A DNA stretch of 15,320 bases, from assembly GCA_022842565.1 (NCBI GenBank), contig JALHPH010000005.1:1412-16731 (forward strand), in the 5' to 3' direction. Below the pieces are notes generated by a model that saw only the letters and a list, made by a program, of their open reading frames with translations, had not been told where the DNA came from and searched no databases. How positions within the stretch are numbered: position 1 is the stretch's first letter; the number at the start of each line of letters is the position of its first letter. This stretch comes from Fimbriimonadaceae bacterium. Its GTDB lineage: Bacteria; Armatimonadota; Fimbriimonadia; Fimbriimonadales; Fimbriimonadaceae. Of the stretch, positions 7,113 through 14,233 are shown piece by piece. The position numbers and the translations under genes are program-made.

Positions 7113-8845
7113 ACCAAGAACTCGTCTTTGCGATCGGCACGCTGAGCTTTTGGATCACGCTCATTCTGTTGATCCGGCTGGCGTTGCTGGGATTCCGGTG
7201 GTTGGCACCCGCGCCCGGCGACGATCGCACTCGATTAGTTCGCGGCATGATCATCGCCAGCGTCGGAGCGATCCTTTTCAGCCTCATAGCCAGCTTGAGC
7301 CCGGGCCAAGTGGGCCGCACTATTGAAGGCACGGGTGTCCGGATTCCTGTTGTATGGTTCTATGCACCGTTCTGGGGATGGGGCGTGGTCTTCAGCGTGA
7401 TCGGCATCGTCGCGAGCCTCGTGCAGTGGACCCTTGGCATCAGTAACGAAGAGCGCCAGACCCGGTTGTGGTCAGCTGGCCTCTGGCTGATTTTCGGCTC
7501 TCTGAGCTTCGCGTTGTTTACCGGCTATAAGGGGACTTTCACCGTGTTTCGGGGTGCGTTCTACTTGCAGCCGCTCACCATTGTCATTCTGATTGCCCTC
7601 ACGCTCGCGGTCCTTGCCTTCGTGGTCTATACCGCTCGACGAAGCACCACCCGCAGCTTTGGCAAAATGGTCGCCACACACCTGGCGCTTTTGGCTGGTT
7701 GCGTCGTGTTTGGCTTGCCGTTCGCTTGGCTGCTTAGTAGCTCGTTCAAAGAGGATAAGGACATGGGCGGCGGCATTGTCTGGATTCCAAAGGTGACGCA
7801 GACCGTCCCTTACCTTGATCCGAAAGATCGCCAATTCCAGCTGAATTTTGAGGGGACGCCGGTCGTCGCAAGCCGCATCAAGGATCTCCCCGGCGGGCTA
7901 TCGCAGTTTGATGTGCTGACGCCGTTCAGCCTTCGCGGCCGGACCTTTGAAGCTCCGCTGGCATCGGCGGTGGAAGTCCCCAAGCAGGTGCCCGTCGTGG
8001 AGGGGAAGATTGCTGCCACCGAGTTCCGCGCCAAGGTCATCGAGGAAATGGCAGATGGCAGCCGCCGAGTGCAAATCCTGGAACCGCCCCAATTGAAGGA
8101 CCAAATCAGGGTCTTCAAGCGGGACCAAATCGAGGAAGTCCGGCCGAGCGGCTTGCGAGTGCAAAACTACCCAGACTCACTCCAGTACTTGCCGCCTGAG
8201 ACCAACTTTGGGCTACGATACTTATACAATACTCTGGTTTTGGTCTTCTTCAGTGTGATCGGAACGATCCTGAGCTGCAGCATCGTGGCCTACGCGTTTA
8301 GCCGAATGAAGTTTCCGGGCCGGGAACTGCTTTTCAAGGTCCTGCTCGCTACCATGATGCTGCCAGGCGCGGTGACCCTGATGCCGCAGTTCCTGATCTT
8401 CAAGCAGCTCGGCTGGGTCGATACGCTCTATCCAATATGGGTGCCGTCGTTCTTCGCGGGCGCATTCAATGTGTTCTTGCTCCGTCAGTTCTTCTTGCAG
8501 ATCCCAATGGAGCTGGAGGACGCTGCCAAGATTGATGGCTGTAGCTACCTTCGCGCGTTCTGGGAGATCATGATGCCGCAGGTGAAACCGGCCCTCGCCG
8601 TGGTCGCCATCTGGACTTTCATGGGCACTTGGAACAACTTCATGGGGCCGCTCATTTACATCAATTCGCCCGAGAACATGCCGATTGCTTATGCGCTTCA
8701 GCTTTTCAATGGCGAGCGAAGCGGCGAGCCGGGCCTCCTCATGGCCTTCGCCACGTTGACCATGCTGCCGGTTCTCATGGTGTTCTTCTTTGCGCAGAAG
8801 TACTTCATCGAGGGCGTTACGCTCAGCGGACTCGGCGGACGCTAA
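7109..8845 (+). CDS. MalG-type ABC sugar permease with N-terminal and periplasmic additions
   Basis: The protein has 578 residues from GTG, about twice the roughly 280 typical of MalG/UgpE permeases. The conserved core starts near 188 (helix then SSSFKEDKD) and resumes at 371 (YLYNTLVLVFFSVIGTILSC). The EAA loop, ELEDAAKIDGCSYLRAFWEI, is at 468-487. The C-terminus ends FIEGVTLSGLGGR, a common ending in this family. Two additions stand out. Five extra hydrophobic segments lie at about 7-27, 44-63, 82-107, 120-140 and 156-175. Arg-rich loops at 40-45, 116-119 and 177-182 place the N-terminus outside. A beta-rich insert at about 233-350 sits in the first core periplasmic loop, just before the usual NYPDSL. 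It partners with the fused binding-protein/permease through a GTGA overlap. No ATP-binding subunit is encoded nearby, so the ATPase must come from elsewhere. Confidence 0.92.
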   Translation: MNQELVFAIGTLSFWITLILLIRLALLGFRWLAPAPGDDRTRLVRGMIIASVGAILFSLIASLSPGQVGRTIEGTGVRIPVVWFYAPFWGWGVVFSVIGIVASLVQWTLGISNEERQTRLWSAGLWLIFGSLSFALFTGYKGTFTVFRGAFYLQPLTIVILIALTLAVLAFVVYTARRSTTRSFGKMVATHLALLAGCVVFGLPFAWLLSSSFKEDKDMGGGIVWIPKVTQTVPYLDPKDRQFQLNFEGTPVVASRIKDLPGGLSQFDVLTPFSLRGRTFEAPLASAVEVPKQVPVVEGKIAATEFRAKVIEEMADGSRRVQILEPPQLKDQIRVFKRDQIEEVRPSGLRVQNYPDSLQYLPPETNFGLRYLYNTLVLVFFSVIGTILSCSIVAYAFSRMKFPGRELLFKVLLATMMLPGAVTLMPQFLIFKQLGWVDTLYPIWVPSFFAGAFNVFLLRQFFLQIPMELEDAAKIDGCSYLRAFWEIMMPQVKPALAVVAIWTFMGTWNNFMGPLIYINSPENMPIAYALQLFNGERSGEPGLLMAFATLTMLPVLMVFFFAQKYFIEGVTLSGLGGR

Positions 8846-8852
8846 CCGCACA

Positions 8853-8889
8853 GGGCAGGCCAACCAGTACAATTCGGTTGTGCCTGCCC
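8853..8889 (+). promoter_or_regulatory. Stem-loop around the upp start with the -10 box in its loop
   Basis: GGGCAGGCCAACC (8853-8865) pairs with GGTTGTGCCTGCCC (8876-8889) over 13 bp with a single bulged T at 8881. The 10-nt loop contains TACAAT. The right arm includes the GTG start of upp. In an RNA reading through from the importer operon the start codon would be buried. No U-run follows the stem, so it is not a standard terminator. The DNA palindrome could also be a protein-binding site. Confidence 0.6.
8868..8873 (+). promoter_or_regulatory. Candidate -10 box of upp, leaderless type
   Basis: TACAAT is followed by six bases and then GTG at 8880, so the first transcribed base would fall at or next to the start codon. 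There is no Shine-Dalgarno. No clear -35 is visible. Confidence 0.55.
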
Positions 8890-9500
8890 ACATCGTTCAA
8901 CACCCCTTGGCGGCCCATCTTTTGGCCGGGCTGCGTGACCGCACTACCGAACCCGAGCGTTTTCGTATGCTCGCCGACAGGCTTTCCACGCTGCTGTTTT
9001 TCGAAGCTACGCGGTCATTGGAGAGCCGAGAAGAGCAGGTCGAAACCCCGCTCACTTCGACAAAAGTCCATGTTTTGGGAAAAGGGTTGGCGATTATTCC
9101 AGTCTTGCGGGCAGGGCTCAGCATGCTCGAGAGCGGTCTACGGCTTTTTCCGGATGTAAGCGTGGGCTATATAGGGCTCGAGCGCTCGCACGACACGGCA
9201 GTAGCGCACAGCTACTATAGCAAGCTGCCCAACATGTCCGGGCGTCATGCCATCTGCGTCGATCCCATGCTCGCTACCGGCGGATCGGCCAGTCAGGCCA
9301 TCGGGCTGATCAAGGCGGCGGGCGCGGACAGCATTTCGTTCATCAGCATCATTTCCGCGCGCCACGGAGTCGATACGCTACTCCACAACCACCCCGACGT
9401 TGAGATTTGGACGGCTGCCATCGACCCGGAACTGAATGCAAGCAAGTACATCGTACCGGGCCTGGGTGATTTTGGTGACCGACTTTACGGCACCTACTAG
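8880..9500 (+). CDS. upp: Uracil phosphoribosyltransferase
   Basis: The enzyme makes UMP from uracil and PRPP in pyrimidine salvage. From GTG 8880 the protein has 206 residues, close to the usual 208. The PRPP-binding motif DPMLATGGS is at 128-136. The N-terminal half carries EATRSL, TSTKVHVLGKGLAIIPVLRAG and the flexible-loop region IGLERSHDTA. The C-terminus GLGDFGDRLYGTY matches the uracil-binding tail of the family, with Phe in place of the common Ala after GD. Upstream in-frame ATG 8790 would overlap the permease gene by 56 nt and add residues that match nothing in the family, so the GTG is chosen. Its stop shares CTAG with the convergent lipoprotein gene. It is functionally linked to prs, which makes PRPP. 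Confidence 0.96.
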   Translation: MPAHIVQHPLAAHLLAGLRDRTTEPERFRMLADRLSTLLFFEATRSLESREEQVETPLTSTKVHVLGKGLAIIPVLRAGLSMLESGLRLFPDVSVGYIGLERSHDTAVAHSYYSKLPNMSGRHAICVDPMLATGGSASQAIGLIKAAGADSISFISIISARHGVDTLLHNHPDVEIWTAAIDPELNASKYIVPGLGDFGDRLYGTY

Positions 9501-9805
9501 TTCTTGGCGACTGCGTACTTGGCGGGGTCTTTCTTGAACATGCCCGGGCAGCTCTCGCAGCAGAAATAGTAGGTCACACCCTCGTGCTCGGCTTTCGGCG
9601 CATCAGCTTCGGCGAGCGCAACGGGCGTGTTCATCACCACGCAATAGGCCTTGCCTTCTGCGTTGCGAACTACTTTATCAGCACCAATCGTGGCGACAGG
9701 TGCAGGGCTTTCAGTGTTGGCGGTCGGCGAGGCGGGTGTCTCAGCGGGTTGGCTGCAGCCCACCATGAGCGTAGCAAGAACCAAAAATGCAATTGCAGAT
9801 TTCAT
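9497..9805 (-). CDS. YHS-domain lipoprotein, probable metal binding
   Basis: The 102-residue protein starts with a short lipoprotein signal peptide and the lipobox LMVGC, with the lipidated Cys at 17. A Pro/Ala/Thr-rich spacer (about 18-40) leads to a YHS-like domain at about 53-98. Its cysteine pattern is C55-x2-M58 and C82-C83-x2-C86, with TYYFCCESCPGMFKKDPAKY at 78-97. YHS domains occur in copper ATPases and small metal-handling proteins, so a periplasmic metal-binding role is likely. The metal cannot be told from the sequence. It is convergent with upp and their stop codons overlap in CTAG. TACAGT ends 8 nt before the ATG on the minus strand, and there is no Shine-Dalgarno. Confidence 0.88.
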   Translation of the reverse strand: MKSAIAFLVLATLMVGCSQPAETPASPTANTESPAPVATIGADKVVRNAEGKAYCVVMNTPVALAEADAPKAEHEGVTYYFCCESCPGMFKKDPAKYAVAKN

Positions 9806-9813
9806 CTCATAGC

Positions 9814-9819
9814 ACTGTA
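9814..9819 (-). promoter_or_regulatory. Candidate -10 box of the YHS lipoprotein gene
   Basis: On the minus strand TACAGT ends 8 nt before the ATG at 9805, giving a leader of 0-2 nt. It overlaps a 5-bp inverted repeat (AGCAC 9811-9815 / GTGCT 9821-9825). Confidence 0.4.
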
Positions 9820-9847
9820 CGTGCTTCGTGTGGCCAATGGTTCGGGC

Positions 9848-9856
9848 TGGTAAGCT
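9848..9856 (+). promoter_or_regulatory. Extended -10 promoter of the glycosidase-like gene
   Basis: TGGTAAGCT (TGN plus TANNNT) ends 12 nt before the ATG at 9869. The predicted leader is about 5-6 nt, too short for a Shine-Dalgarno. Confidence 0.45.
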
Positions 9857-9868
9857 CTTTCAACCCTA

Positions 9869-12469
9869 ATGGAGAGCTTTTCGAGCGATCGCCCTGAGTT
9901 ATCAGGGAGCCTCATTTCAATGGAGTTTGGCAATGGCGGGCGCATTGTGTCGCTTTGGTCCGCAGACCCCTCTCTGCCCGAAGAAGGAGATGACTTCCAG
10001 TTTGTGCTTCCGCCGCTGCCTTACGGCGAGGAAAACGCCGAGGACCTGTACCCCGGCACCATCCTTATCGGCGCGCGCACCGGTCCGGATGACCCCTGGA
10101 TCTTCAGCCGTAACGGCAACAGCTCCCAACTCCCGCTCTTCGAGATGGACGAGGACGAGGACTTTACCTTCGAGAGTCAGGAGCAGCGGTTTGAATACGA
10201 GTTTTCGCTTCTGCCCGAGATCGAGGCGACAGGGAAGTTCTTTGAAGTCGTGCAGCCGTTCCCGCAGGTCGTTTGGGAAGTCGAAATCCGCAACCGTGGC
10301 CGGGTGAGCATCGAGATCGGCGAACTCGGATTCCCGCTCGCGTTTAACACGTTTTATGACGGCTTTGGTTGGAGCGATGACCAGCTCAAGCGGCTCTGGA
10401 CGAGCCGGCTCTACGTGCATAAGTTCATTGGTGGCGCGGCCAGCTGGGTTCACGCTCAGCGCATGACCAGCGAGCCGCCCGGGCTCCTTGTGTTCCCGGG
10501 TGATGATCACGGCTGGGAGTTCTTTGCGTCGGTCTCAGCGAGCATCAAGACCCCTCACCAATGGGAGGGCATACCGGTGGTTTACGCCTTCAGCCGCGCC
10601 ACCGCCGACCGCGAGGGCTGGGCCAAATGGTGGAATGAGCACACCTCATTCATCCTGGAGCCTGGCGATTCACGAACCTTCCAGGTTCGGTTTGTGCCCA
10701 CCGACCGTGACCGCGAGGACGGCGTCAATCAAACTCTCGCCGCCTGCGGACGGCCCTCGATCCGCGTTTTGCCCAGTTGTGTGGCGCCGATGGGAGTGCC
10801 CATCGAGGTCGAGGTGATGGGAGTGGAGCCGACAAGGTTCTATGTCAGCAAGGACGCTCAGTTGGTCGTTAAGCGACTTGAGGACCGGGCACTCTGCTCC
10901 GTGCTTCCTACCGAGCCTGGCCGCCTGAGGCTGACATTTGAAGACCAGCATGGGCGGGTCAGTCACCTGCACTTGATGTTCACGGAGCCGATCGAGGATC
11001 TCATCAAGAAGCGCGCGGCCTACATCGCGACCACGCAAGTGGTCGAGGATGAATCCTCGCCGCTGCACCACGCCATCACGCTTACCGACACTCAGACCAA
11101 CGAGCCGGTCACCGACCCGGATGAATTCGCAGGCAGCAGTGGCATCGAGTGCTCCATCGCCGACGCGCTGTTCCTGGCCGAAAAAAACGCCCACTATCCA
11201 TCGCGGAGCGAGATCGCCGTGCTGGACCAGTACCTGGTCGATTTCCTGCAGGACGATATTCAAAACCCTTCGGACTTTTCGGTGGGCAGCGTGTTGGCCG
11301 ATGGCTCGGGGCTGGGCGCCTACGCCGGTCGGCCCGCAACCTATCCACCCGTTTTTGGCCTGTACCACGCGATGTACCGCATCGCCAAAACCTACGGCGA
11401 GACGCGTCTGCGGCCCGAGGATTACCTGCGCTCTGCGGCGCGAACGGCCCTCGCGATGTTCCGATTCGGGTGGCGGCACTATGTCCGCACGGTCGGGCTG
11501 ACTGGGTACGCGCGGGTCTACGACATCCTCACCGACCTCGAGGCCGAGGGGCTGGGCGAGGAGTTTGCATCCCTTCAGCAGATGGTGGACCACAAGGCCC
11601 GCGAGCTTGTGAAGATGCAGTACCCCTATGCGGGCGAGTCGGCGCTTGATACCAGCGGGTTCGAAGAGGTGGTCCGGGCGGCGCTTTACGCGCAGGACGA
11701 TGAGCACCTTGAGCGCACCCTTCGGTGTGCTTTTGCCGCGCGCAGCAGTGCGCCAAGCTGGTGGTGGTACGGCAGCGACAAACGCAGCTGGGATGGAGCC
11801 GACTCGGCACCCATGCGAGCGCTCTCAGACCGAGGTGAGGCGTGCCTTGCGCACACTACGATCCCGAATGCCCTCACATTCTTTGCAGGCCTCGACCGCG
11901 ACTATCCGGCTCTCGCTGAGGTCTATATGCGGCTGGCCTTCGGCGGCATGATTGCCCCTTGGGCGCTGGTGCGCAAAGACGGCGCGGCCAGCATGTGTTA
12001 TTGCCCGGACCTGAGTAGCAAGCATAGCGGCTACAACCGCTTCACCGGTGCCAGCGGGCTCGGCTATTTCCACTATCTTCGCGAAGTGGGGTCCTACGTG
12101 TTGCCGAACGGCCCGGCCAGCACCTTTGTGTTCGGGTGCCATTTCCTCTCGGAAGGAGGCGCGTACTCGGTGAAGCCCTGGGACGGAGTCGGGCGGCGGA
12201 TCATTCTGCGCCAGATCGGGGCCGAGTTCAAGCTGACTTACGGCAGCATCCAAGAACTTCGCCTGGATGCCCGAAAGCGCTGGTTCGAGCTGACCATCGT
12301 GAATCCCAGCGACAAAGACGTGCCATGCGAGCTCTGCATCACCGGGCTATGGGGGACCTCCTTCCAGGTGATGGGCCGGGTGCTCGACGCAATTGATGGA
12401 AAACTTACGACTTCGCTCGTGCTTCCAGCGTCCCAGAGCATATTCGTCACGGGTAAGGTTTTAGCATGA
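9869..12469 (+). CDS. Large cytoplasmic glycosidase-like protein (DUF5695-like)
   Basis: The 866-residue protein has no signal peptide (MESFSSDRPELSGSL). It reads as three parts. Residues 1 to about 375 are all-beta, with a sandwich like those preceding glycosidase barrels (VVWEVEIRNRGRVSIEIGEL), an acidic patch EMDEDEDF, and an Ig-like strand set before 375. Residues about 378-740 are helical, like an (alpha/alpha)6 barrel. Notable motifs there are D594-TSGF-E599-E600, a Trp-rich WWWYGSDKR at 631-639, and SSKHSGYNRFTGASGLGYFH. The C-terminal part is beta again. The layout and motifs recall DUF5695, a family I associate with six-hairpin glycosidase-like proteins; this assignment is from memory and moderate. 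A hydrolase or phosphorylase acting on imported oligosaccharides would fit, but substrate and catalytic residues are not established. Its stop overlaps the next start in ATGA. Confidence 0.82.
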   Translation: MESFSSDRPELSGSLISMEFGNGGRIVSLWSADPSLPEEGDDFQFVLPPLPYGEENAEDLYPGTILIGARTGPDDPWIFSRNGNSSQLPLFEMDEDEDFTFESQEQRFEYEFSLLPEIEATGKFFEVVQPFPQVVWEVEIRNRGRVSIEIGELGFPLAFNTFYDGFGWSDDQLKRLWTSRLYVHKFIGGAASWVHAQRMTSEPPGLLVFPGDDHGWEFFASVSASIKTPHQWEGIPVVYAFSRATADREGWAKWWNEHTSFILEPGDSRTFQVRFVPTDRDREDGVNQTLAACGRPSIRVLPSCVAPMGVPIEVEVMGVEPTRFYVSKDAQLVVKRLEDRALCSVLPTEPGRLRLTFEDQHGRVSHLHLMFTEPIEDLIKKRAAYIATTQVVEDESSPLHHAITLTDTQTNEPVTDPDEFAGSSGIECSIADALFLAEKNAHYPSRSEIAVLDQYLVDFLQDDIQNPSDFSVGSVLADGSGLGAYAGRPATYPPVFGLYHAMYRIAKTYGETRLRPEDYLRSAARTALAMFRFGWRHYVRTVGLTGYARVYDILTDLEAEGLGEEFASLQQMVDHKARELVKMQYPYAGESALDTSGFEEVVRAALYAQDDEHLERTLRCAFAARSSAPSWWWYGSDKRSWDGADSAPMRALSDRGEACLAHTTIPNALTFFAGLDRDYPALAEVYMRLAFGGMIAPWALVRKDGAASMCYCPDLSSKHSGYNRFTGASGLGYFHYLREVGSYVLPNGPASTFVFGCHFLSEGGAYSVKPWDGVGRRIILRQIGAEFKLTYGSIQELRLDARKRWFELTIVNPSDKDVPCELCITGLWGTSFQVMGRVLDAIDGKLTTSLVLPASQSIFVTGKVLA

Positions 12470-12819
12470 TACAAGCCCCCGCTTGGTGGTTCGGAGTGTC
12501 AGGCGCATTCTTCCTGGTCGGCCTCCTTTTCTATTTAGTTTTGGTCATTTTGCTTCTGCAGCTTGTCGGCCTCATCCGTGATCTCAGCCAAAAGGTCGAT
12601 ACTTTGACAGGCAAAATGAACGGCCTCACGGACCGAGTGAACTCTTTGGTGGATGAAGTCAAACGCACGACGACCTCCGTCGGTGCCGATGCTCGCGGAA
12701 TCACGTCCAACATCCATGCGCTCACTGGCAAGGCTTCGCAACAAATCGACTGGCTCCCAATGGCGATTTCCCTGATCGGCACGGTCTTCCAACTGGCGCG
12801 GGCACGCAAGAGCCGATGA
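12466..12819 (+). CDS. Small membrane protein with coiled coil (DUF948-like)
   Basis: The 117-residue protein has one strong membrane helix at about 9-37 (SGAFFLVGLLFYLVLVILLL). A heptad-like amphipathic stretch at about 38-80 follows (LSQKVDTLTGKMNGLTDRVN, then SLVDEVKRTT). A second weaker hydrophobic segment, WLPMAISLIGTVFQLA, sits near 95-110 before a basic tail. The layout resembles DUF948-type proteins, which have no well-defined function. The start overlaps the stop of the glycosidase-like gene (ATGA, 12466-12469). AAGG at 12455-12458 is a plausible Shine-Dalgarno with 7 nt spacing, so translation is probably coupled. Confidence 0.82.
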   Translation: MIQAPAWWFGVSGAFFLVGLLFYLVLVILLLQLVGLIRDLSQKVDTLTGKMNGLTDRVNSLVDEVKRTTTSVGADARGITSNIHALTGKASQQIDWLPMAISLIGTVFQLARARKSR

Positions 12820-12823
12820 TGGC

Positions 12824-12832
12824 TGGTATCTT
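12824..12832 (+). promoter_or_regulatory. Extended -10 promoter of glmU
   Basis: TGGTATCTT (TGN plus TANNNT) ends 9 nt before the glmU ATG, in the 22-nt gap after the coiled-coil gene. This suggests glmU can be transcribed from its own start with a 2-3 nt leader. No Shine-Dalgarno is seen. Confidence 0.5.
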
Positions 12833-12841
12833 CAACTTGCA

Positions 12842-14233
12842 ATGGGCATAGCGGCAGTCATTCTGGCGGCGGGAGAAGGGAAGCGGATGAAATCGACGCT
12901 TCCCAAGGGTCTGCACCCAGTTTGCGGCGTCCCTATGGTGGAATTGGTCGGTCGAGCGCTCGCCGGAGCAGGTGTCGACCGCCGCGTGATGGTCGTCGGC
13001 CATGGTCGCGATCAGATCCAGGCAGCTTTTTCACCGGAAGAATACGCTTTCGTTGTACAAGAAGAGCAGCACGGCACCGGACATGCGGCATTGATGGGTG
13101 CGCCTGCGCTCGCCGATTACGACGGTCCCGTCATCATTTCCCCAGGCGACACCCCGCTCATCACCAGCGACGCGATTCAGCGACTGTTGCTAGAACACAT
13201 TCAATCGGATGCGCGGGCCACCGTCGCGACGTTCCATGCGGCGGACCCCGCCGGTTACGGGCGGCTCGTCCGAGATGCCAGCGGTCACCCGGTGCGCATC
13301 GTGGAGCACAAAGATGCGAGCCCGGCGGAGCGCGCCCTGACCGAAGTGAACAGCGCGGTCTATTGCTTCGACGCAAAGACGCTTTTTGCGATGCTCCCCA
13401 AAATCGGCAACCAAAATGCCCAGGGCGAGTACTACCTGACCGACGTCCTTCGCCTGATGGCGGTGGCGGGCATGTCCACGCACGCCGTGGTATTCGAGGA
13501 CCCGACGCTCTTCCAAGGCGTGAACGACCGCTGGCAGCTCGCCGAGGCCGCCGCGATCCTGCAAAAACGGATCGTCAAGCAGCACTGCCTCAATGGCGTG
13601 ACGATCATCGACCCAGCCTCGACCTTCATCGGCCTAGATGTCGAGATCGAAACCGAAGTAGTGCTGGAACCCATGACGGTGCTCGAAGGAAGCACGCGCA
13701 TCGGCGCAGGCACCTGCGTCATGTCGTTCTCGCGCATCACCGATTCCACGGTGGGTTCGAATTGCATCATCAAGCACTCCACCCTCCTGAAGGCGGTCGT
13801 GGGGAACGAGGTGAACATTGGTCCCTACGCTCACCTTCGACCCAAGTCCACCCTAGGCCATGGCGTCCGAATCGGCAATTTTGTCGAGGTTAAGAACGCC
13901 GAGCTCGGCGACCAAGTGGCGGTCGGACACCTCAGCTATGTGGGCGATGCCGAAGTGGGAGCGGGCACCAATATCGGGGCCGGCACCATCACGTGCAACT
14001 ACGATGGGTATCGTAAGCATCGCACGGTCATCGGAGAGGGTGCATTTGTAGGTTCCAACTCAACGTTGGTCGCACCCATCCAGATTTCGAACGGCGCTTA
14101 CGTGGCGGCAGGCAGCACTCTGACGCACAATGTAACAAGCGATGCGTTGGCCATCGGCCGCGCAAGGCAGGTAGAGAAGGAGCAGTGGGCACAACAATGG
14201 CGAGAGAAGAATATGAAGGTTCAGGAATCGTGA
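12842..14233 (+). CDS. glmU: Bifunctional GlcN-1-P acetyltransferase / GlcNAc-1-P uridylyltransferase
   Basis: GlmU makes UDP-GlcNAc in two steps for peptidoglycan and lipopolysaccharide. The 463 residues match the family length. The N-terminal uridylyltransferase (1 to about 230) opens with VILAAGEGKRMKSTLPKGLH. Lys stands where Thr/Ser is usual in GxGTRM, while Arg and the LPK lysine are kept. QEEQHGTGHAAL and EVNSAVYCF follow. The C-terminal half (about 250-450) is a left-handed beta-helix of hexapeptide repeats, with RPKS, EVKN, VGHLSYVGDAEVG and NIGAGTITCNYDG carrying the conserved acetyltransferase Arg, Lys, His, Tyr and Asn. Its last four bases overlap prs (GTGA). The glmU-prs order is common in bacteria. 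Confidence 0.98.
   Translation: MGIAAVILAAGEGKRMKSTLPKGLHPVCGVPMVELVGRALAGAGVDRRVMVVGHGRDQIQAAFSPEEYAFVVQEEQHGTGHAALMGAPALADYDGPVIISPGDTPLITSDAIQRLLLEHIQSDARATVATFHAADPAGYGRLVRDASGHPVRIVEHKDASPAERALTEVNSAVYCFDAKTLFAMLPKIGNQNAQGEYYLTDVLRLMAVAGMSTHAVVFEDPTLFQGVNDRWQLAEAAAILQKRIVKQHCLNGVTIIDPASTFIGLDVEIETEVVLEPMTVLEGSTRIGAGTCVMSFSRITDSTVGSNCIIKHSTLLKAVVGNEVNIGPYAHLRPKSTLGHGVRIGNFVEVKNAELGDQVAVGHLSYVGDAEVGAGTNIGAGTITCNYDGYRKHRTVIGEGAFVGSNSTLVAPIQISNGAYVAAGSTLTHNVTSDALAIGRARQVEKEQWAQQWREKNMKVQES

Noticed and set aside
8853..8889. Stem-loop before upp as an intrinsic terminator for the importer operon
   Set aside because: The stem is strong but is followed by ACATCG instead of a T-run, and it includes coding bases of upp.
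10670..11707. 345-codon minus-strand open frame within the glycosidase-like gene
   Set aside because: Antisense shadow: rich in His, Arg and Asp in the way GC-rich shadow frames are, with no recognisable motif or start signal.
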